Below are positions 31,645-33,992 of a DNA stretch of 33,992 bases, piece after piece. Position 1 is the first letter of the stretch, and each line of letters opens with the position of its first letter. Under the pieces are notes generated by a model. That model did not search any database and had not been told where the DNA came from. It was given only the letters and a program-made list of their open reading frames with translations. The stretch is from Deltaproteobacteria bacterium (GTDB taxonomy: Bacteria; Desulfobacterota; Syntrophobacteria; BM002): contig CP070689.1 of the NCBI GenBank assembly GCA_020353155.1, positions 652,690-686,681 on the forward strand, written 5' to 3'. A program made the position numbers and the translations under genes.

Positions 31645-32460
31645 ATGGCCACATCAGGCAACTTTGTACTCCCCGTCTCGGAAACCTTACAGCCCTTAGC
31701 AGAAAACTCCATCCCCTTTTATAGATTTAATCTTCTCAGCCGGTTTTCGGAATTAGAACACATCGTTTTCACTCGTCAGGGAGGGGTTAGTCTGCCGCCA
31801 TTTGCCAGTCTCAATGTGAGTTACGACACTGGGGACGAGACCTGGAGGGTCCGCGAGAATCTTCACCGGATAAGAAACGCCACGGACTGTTCTTCCTTCA
31901 TCTATGCCAGACAAAGCCATAGCAGCAACCTCGTGGTCCTGAGCCAGTATCCCCATTTTGACCCGCGGGTGAACTACCCCCTCCATGGTAAGGATGGCTT
32001 CTTTTCCCATTTACCAGGCCTTCTCATGATGATCAAGGTAGCAGACTGTCAGGCAATCGTGCTATACGATCCAACAAAAAAGGTGGCAGGTATAATCCAT
32101 GCTGGTTGGCGAGGAAGTGTCAAAAATATTGTAGGTAAGGCCATTCAGCTTATGGTGGCACAGTACAACTCCAAGCCTTCTGATATAATTGCCGGGGTCG
32201 GGCCTTCTCTTGGCCCATGCTGTTCGGAGTTTCGCAACTGGCAAGAGGGACTACCGGCTAAATTCTCTCGCTTTCAAGTAGCTTCCAATCACTTCGACTT
32301 TTGGGCAATCACCCAGCTACAACTCATAGAAGCAGGGGTGATGAGAGAAAACATAGAAATATCTGGGCTTTGCACCAAGTGTCATCCTGAGGTCTTTTAT
32401 TCCTACCGGGGTGAGGGCAAGACGGGTCGTTTTGCAGTGGCCATAGGAATCAAAGATTAA
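31645..32460 (+). CDS. pgeF: Peptidoglycan editing factor PgeF / purine nucleoside phosphorylase (YfiH family)
   Basis: 271 residues. The laccase-like (DUF152) fold uses a Zn site of two His and a Cys: His92 in ARQSHSSNL, Cys135 in VADCQAIVLYD and His152 in IIHAGWRGSVK are all present, as is the motif GVGPSLGPCC. Members phosphorolyse purine nucleosides and in E. coli edit peptidoglycan precursors that carry L-Ser in place of L-Ala. Both roles are established for the family; which dominates here is unknown. Length (271) is slightly longer than usual (about 245) because of the N-terminus. Confidence 0.93.
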   Translation: MATSGNFVLPVSETLQPLAENSIPFYRFNLLSRFSELEHIVFTRQGGVSLPPFASLNVSYDTGDETWRVRENLHRIRNATDCSSFIYARQSHSSNLVVLSQYPHFDPRVNYPLHGKDGFFSHLPGLLMMIKVADCQAIVLYDPTKKVAGIIHAGWRGSVKNIVGKAIQLMVAQYNSKPSDIIAGVGPSLGPCCSEFRNWQEGLPAKFSRFQVASNHFDFWAITQLQLIEAGVMRENIEISGLCTKCHPEVFYSYRGEGKTGRFAVAIGIKD

Positions 32461-32476
32461 GCTTATCTCCAAGAGA

Positions 32477-32543
32477 GCAGATGAACCACAGAGTGGACAG
32501 GCAAGATCTATATATCTTGTTATTCAGCTTCTCTCATATCTGC
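32477..32543. promoter_or_regulatory. Nested stem-loop in the leader of pyrK
   Basis: GCAGAT (32477-32482) pairs with ATCTGC (32538-32543), and inside lies CAAGAT/ATCTTG (32502-32507 with 32514-32519). It lies between pgeF and pyrK and may be a weak terminator or a leader structure. No T-run follows directly. Confidence 0.25.
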
Positions 32544-32606
32544 GGGCATAGATGCTAAAATTAGTAACATGACACATTAATTATTAATATTTTTTAAGAT
32601 ATTTCC

Positions 32607-33419
32607 ATGTTGTTACGTAATGCTAAGATAATTTTCAACAAGCCCGTGAGTGCTGAACTCTACCACATGGGATTATTGTGCCCTGACATCGCAGCAAAGA
32701 TCCAGCCGGGGCAGTTTCTTATGGTGAGGATCCAAGACAGGCTCGACCCCTTACTTCGGCGTCCTTTTGCCGTACACAGGCTATATCCAAATGATCCCCC
32801 TGGCTCCTTTGAAATGCTCTATAAAGTAGTCGGTAGGGGCACCCAGCTTCTCGCCAACATGCAAAGGGGTGATTTTTTGAATCTACTAGGCCCCTTGGGT
32901 CGAGGCTTCCGCCTGCCGCAGGACAAAGGCTTTGTTTTAATGGTAGCTGGAGGAATAGGCATTGCCCCCTTGCCTTATCTTGCAGAAACCCTTGCCGCAT
33001 CGGGTAACAAGGGTCCCTTCGTCCTATGGTTTGGTGGCAAAACCTCTACGGATTTAGTCTGTGTCCAACATTTCAATGACCTTGGTTTTGCGGTGCAATT
33101 GGTCACCGAGGACGGCAGCGAAGGTAAAAAAGGGTTGGTCACTGGCCACCTTGAACAGTGGTTGACCCAGCAGGATGAATTACCCAAAGTTATGTATTCC
33201 TGCGGTCCCTACCTCATGCAACGGTCGGTGGCAGAGATGGCTGCTAGATTGGGAATTCCCTCCCAGCTCTCCATGGAAGCCCTAATGGGTTGTGGGGTTG
33301 GGGCCTGCTTGAGTTGCTCCCTCAGGTGCCATCCACCAAAAGGCGTTCAGGATCCCCATTATGCCAACGTGTGCCAGGATGGACCGGTATTTGACGGAGA
33401 GGAGATATTCTGGGATTAA
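32607..33419 (+). CDS. pyrK: Dihydroorotate dehydrogenase B electron-transfer subunit PyrK
   Basis: 270 residues. It carries FAD and a [2Fe-2S] cluster and passes electrons from PyrD-bound FMN to NAD+ in pyrimidine synthesis. FAD site RRPFAVHRL (51-59), nucleotide site VAGGIGIAPLPYLAE (113-127), CGPYLM, and the cluster ligands in MGCGVGACLSCSLRC (Cys229, Cys234, Cys237) with Cys256 completing the C-X4-C-X2-C-X18-C pattern. A further Cys241 lies in the loop. The partner gene pyrD follows after about 240 bases, which is unusually far apart for this pair. Confidence 0.95.
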   Translation: MLLRNAKIIFNKPVSAELYHMGLLCPDIAAKIQPGQFLMVRIQDRLDPLLRRPFAVHRLYPNDPPGSFEMLYKVVGRGTQLLANMQRGDFLNLLGPLGRGFRLPQDKGFVLMVAGGIGIAPLPYLAETLAASGNKGPFVLWFGGKTSTDLVCVQHFNDLGFAVQLVTEDGSEGKKGLVTGHLEQWLTQQDELPKVMYSCGPYLMQRSVAEMAARLGIPSQLSMEALMGCGVGACLSCSLRCHPPKGVQDPHYANVCQDGPVFDGEEIFWD

Positions 33420-33658
33420 TCCTTCAGCTCATAGCTAGTAAGGGGGAGCCCACAGCCATTTGATTTACTTAAAGAGGTATGTGCGCCCAGAGCAATTTAG
33501 ACACTAAACACTATAAAGGCTACAAAAGCTATAAAAACTACAAAAATGACAACCTCAAGTATATATTCGTAACTTAGTGTATTTTTTTATTTTATTGACT
33601 TTCACTTTTTTCTCCTTTATCCCGGGAGCTGATGACTTGCCCAGTGTGGGTATGACTA
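33420..33658. other. AT-rich spacer between pyrK and pyrD with tandem words
   Basis: 33500-33550 is a tandem array of CTATAAA/CTACAAA words (ACTATAAAGGCTACAAAAGC and on). Further on TTGACT at about 33595 stands 17 bases before TATCCC, a weak promoter candidate for pyrD. No gene is seen. Confidence 0.45.
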
Positions 33659-33992
33659 ATGGCCAATGATAGCCCAATTAGTTTAGCAGTAGAGCTCGGA
33701 CCGCTGAGGTTAAAAAACCCAGTAATGGTAGCCTCGGGCACCTTCGGTTACGGACAGGAATACGGTGACCTGGTACCACTCGAGAGGCTAGGTGGCGTGG
33801 TGGTAAAGGGAATCTCACTGGAACCCCGGTCCGGCAATCCACCCCCTCGTATATGGGAGACTTGCGGCGGCATGCTTAACTCGATTGGTTTGCAAAATGT
33901 CGGTCTTCGGGCTTTTGTGGAAGAGAAACTCCCCTTGCTCAGACCACTGCAAGTCCCCGTGATCGTTAATCTATTCGGCAATACCGTAGAAG
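33659..33992 (+). CDS. pyrD: Dihydroorotate dehydrogenase B catalytic subunit PyrD, N-terminal part, cut by window edge
   Basis: An ATG at 33659 opens a frame that runs off the right edge (111 complete codons). The product starts MANDSPISLAVELGPLRLKN and continues PVMVASGTFGYGQEY, GGVVVKGISLEPRSGNPPPR, NSIGLQNVG and VIVNLFGNT. These are the FMN- and orotate-binding segments of class 1B dihydroorotate dehydrogenases. It oxidises dihydroorotate to orotate with PyrK as electron carrier. The catalytic Cys lies beyond the window. Confidence 0.93.
   Translation, partial: MANDSPISLAVELGPLRLKNPVMVASGTFGYGQEYGDLVPLERLGGVVVKGISLEPRSGNPPPRIWETCGGMLNSIGLQNVGLRAFVEEKLPLLRPLQVPVIVNLFGNTVE

Noticed and set aside
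1..33992. CRISPR arrays, prophage genes, tRNA or rRNA genes, toxin-antitoxin or defence genes
   Set aside because: None seen. The repeats present have variable short words and no regular spacers, and every sizeable gene has a housekeeping or transport family assignment or is described as unknown.

Overview
The window looks like chromosomal DNA of a Gram-negative, probably anaerobic bacterium, most likely a Desulfobacterota ('Deltaproteobacteria') member of the Syntrophobacterales/Desulfobacterales type. Support for this: LolA, Tat, BamD/TPR-like and signal-peptide proteins imply an outer membrane; hemA, a CcsA/HemX-like protein and a Met8-type siroheme dehydrogenase sit together; there is a complete liv transport operon with extra binding proteins; and short, locus-specific repeat arrays lie between genes. 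No phage, integrase, CRISPR, rRNA or tRNA genes were seen. Most genes are housekeeping genes.

Layout. 1-3880 (minus strand): a sigma70-type promoter drives rarA, two TPR envelope proteins and a membrane sensor cut by the left edge. 3951-4128: a strongly self-complementary element that looks like a structured RNA or a small mobile element. 4252-12515 (minus): der is followed by a lipoprotein Leu/Ile/Val-type binding protein, a second binding protein, then livK-(terminator hairpin)-livH-livM-livG-livF. The LivG ATPase carries an insertion of about 135-140 residues with about four predicted membrane helices, between Walker A and the Q-loop; this is the most unusual protein feature in the window. 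12557-16202 (minus): der, amgK, murU. 16521-17552 (plus): nagZ. Together nagZ, amgK and murU form the salvage branch of peptidoglycan recycling. 17601-18980 (minus): YihY membrane protein. 19123-19539 (plus): ssb. 19697-23204 (minus): a siroheme dehydrogenase, CcsA/HemX, HemA, a zinc-ribbon protein and TatA, a tetrapyrrole/cytochrome/Tat export cluster. 23663-27550 (plus): plsC, ftsK, lolA. 27858-28469 (plus): cysC behind a sigma54-type promoter. 28485-29303 (minus): terC. 29662-30090 (plus): a one-helix membrane protein. 30690-33992 (plus): an MBL-fold hydrolase, pgeF, pyrK and the start of pyrD, which runs off the right edge.

Small-scale structure. At least eight intergenic sites hold imperfect tandem arrays of 6-9 base words. 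At several of them the array is followed by its own reverse complement, and the words differ from site to site. Some arrays run into coding ends (both ends of rarA, the amgK 3' end, the lolA 5' end, the plsC 3' end), so several start codons and tails are uncertain. A separate repeat family occurs after ssb (19540) and as an inverted-repeat-bounded 210 bp element before plsC (23434-23643). Promoter, terminator and RNA calls are pattern readings by eye and were not scored by any program.
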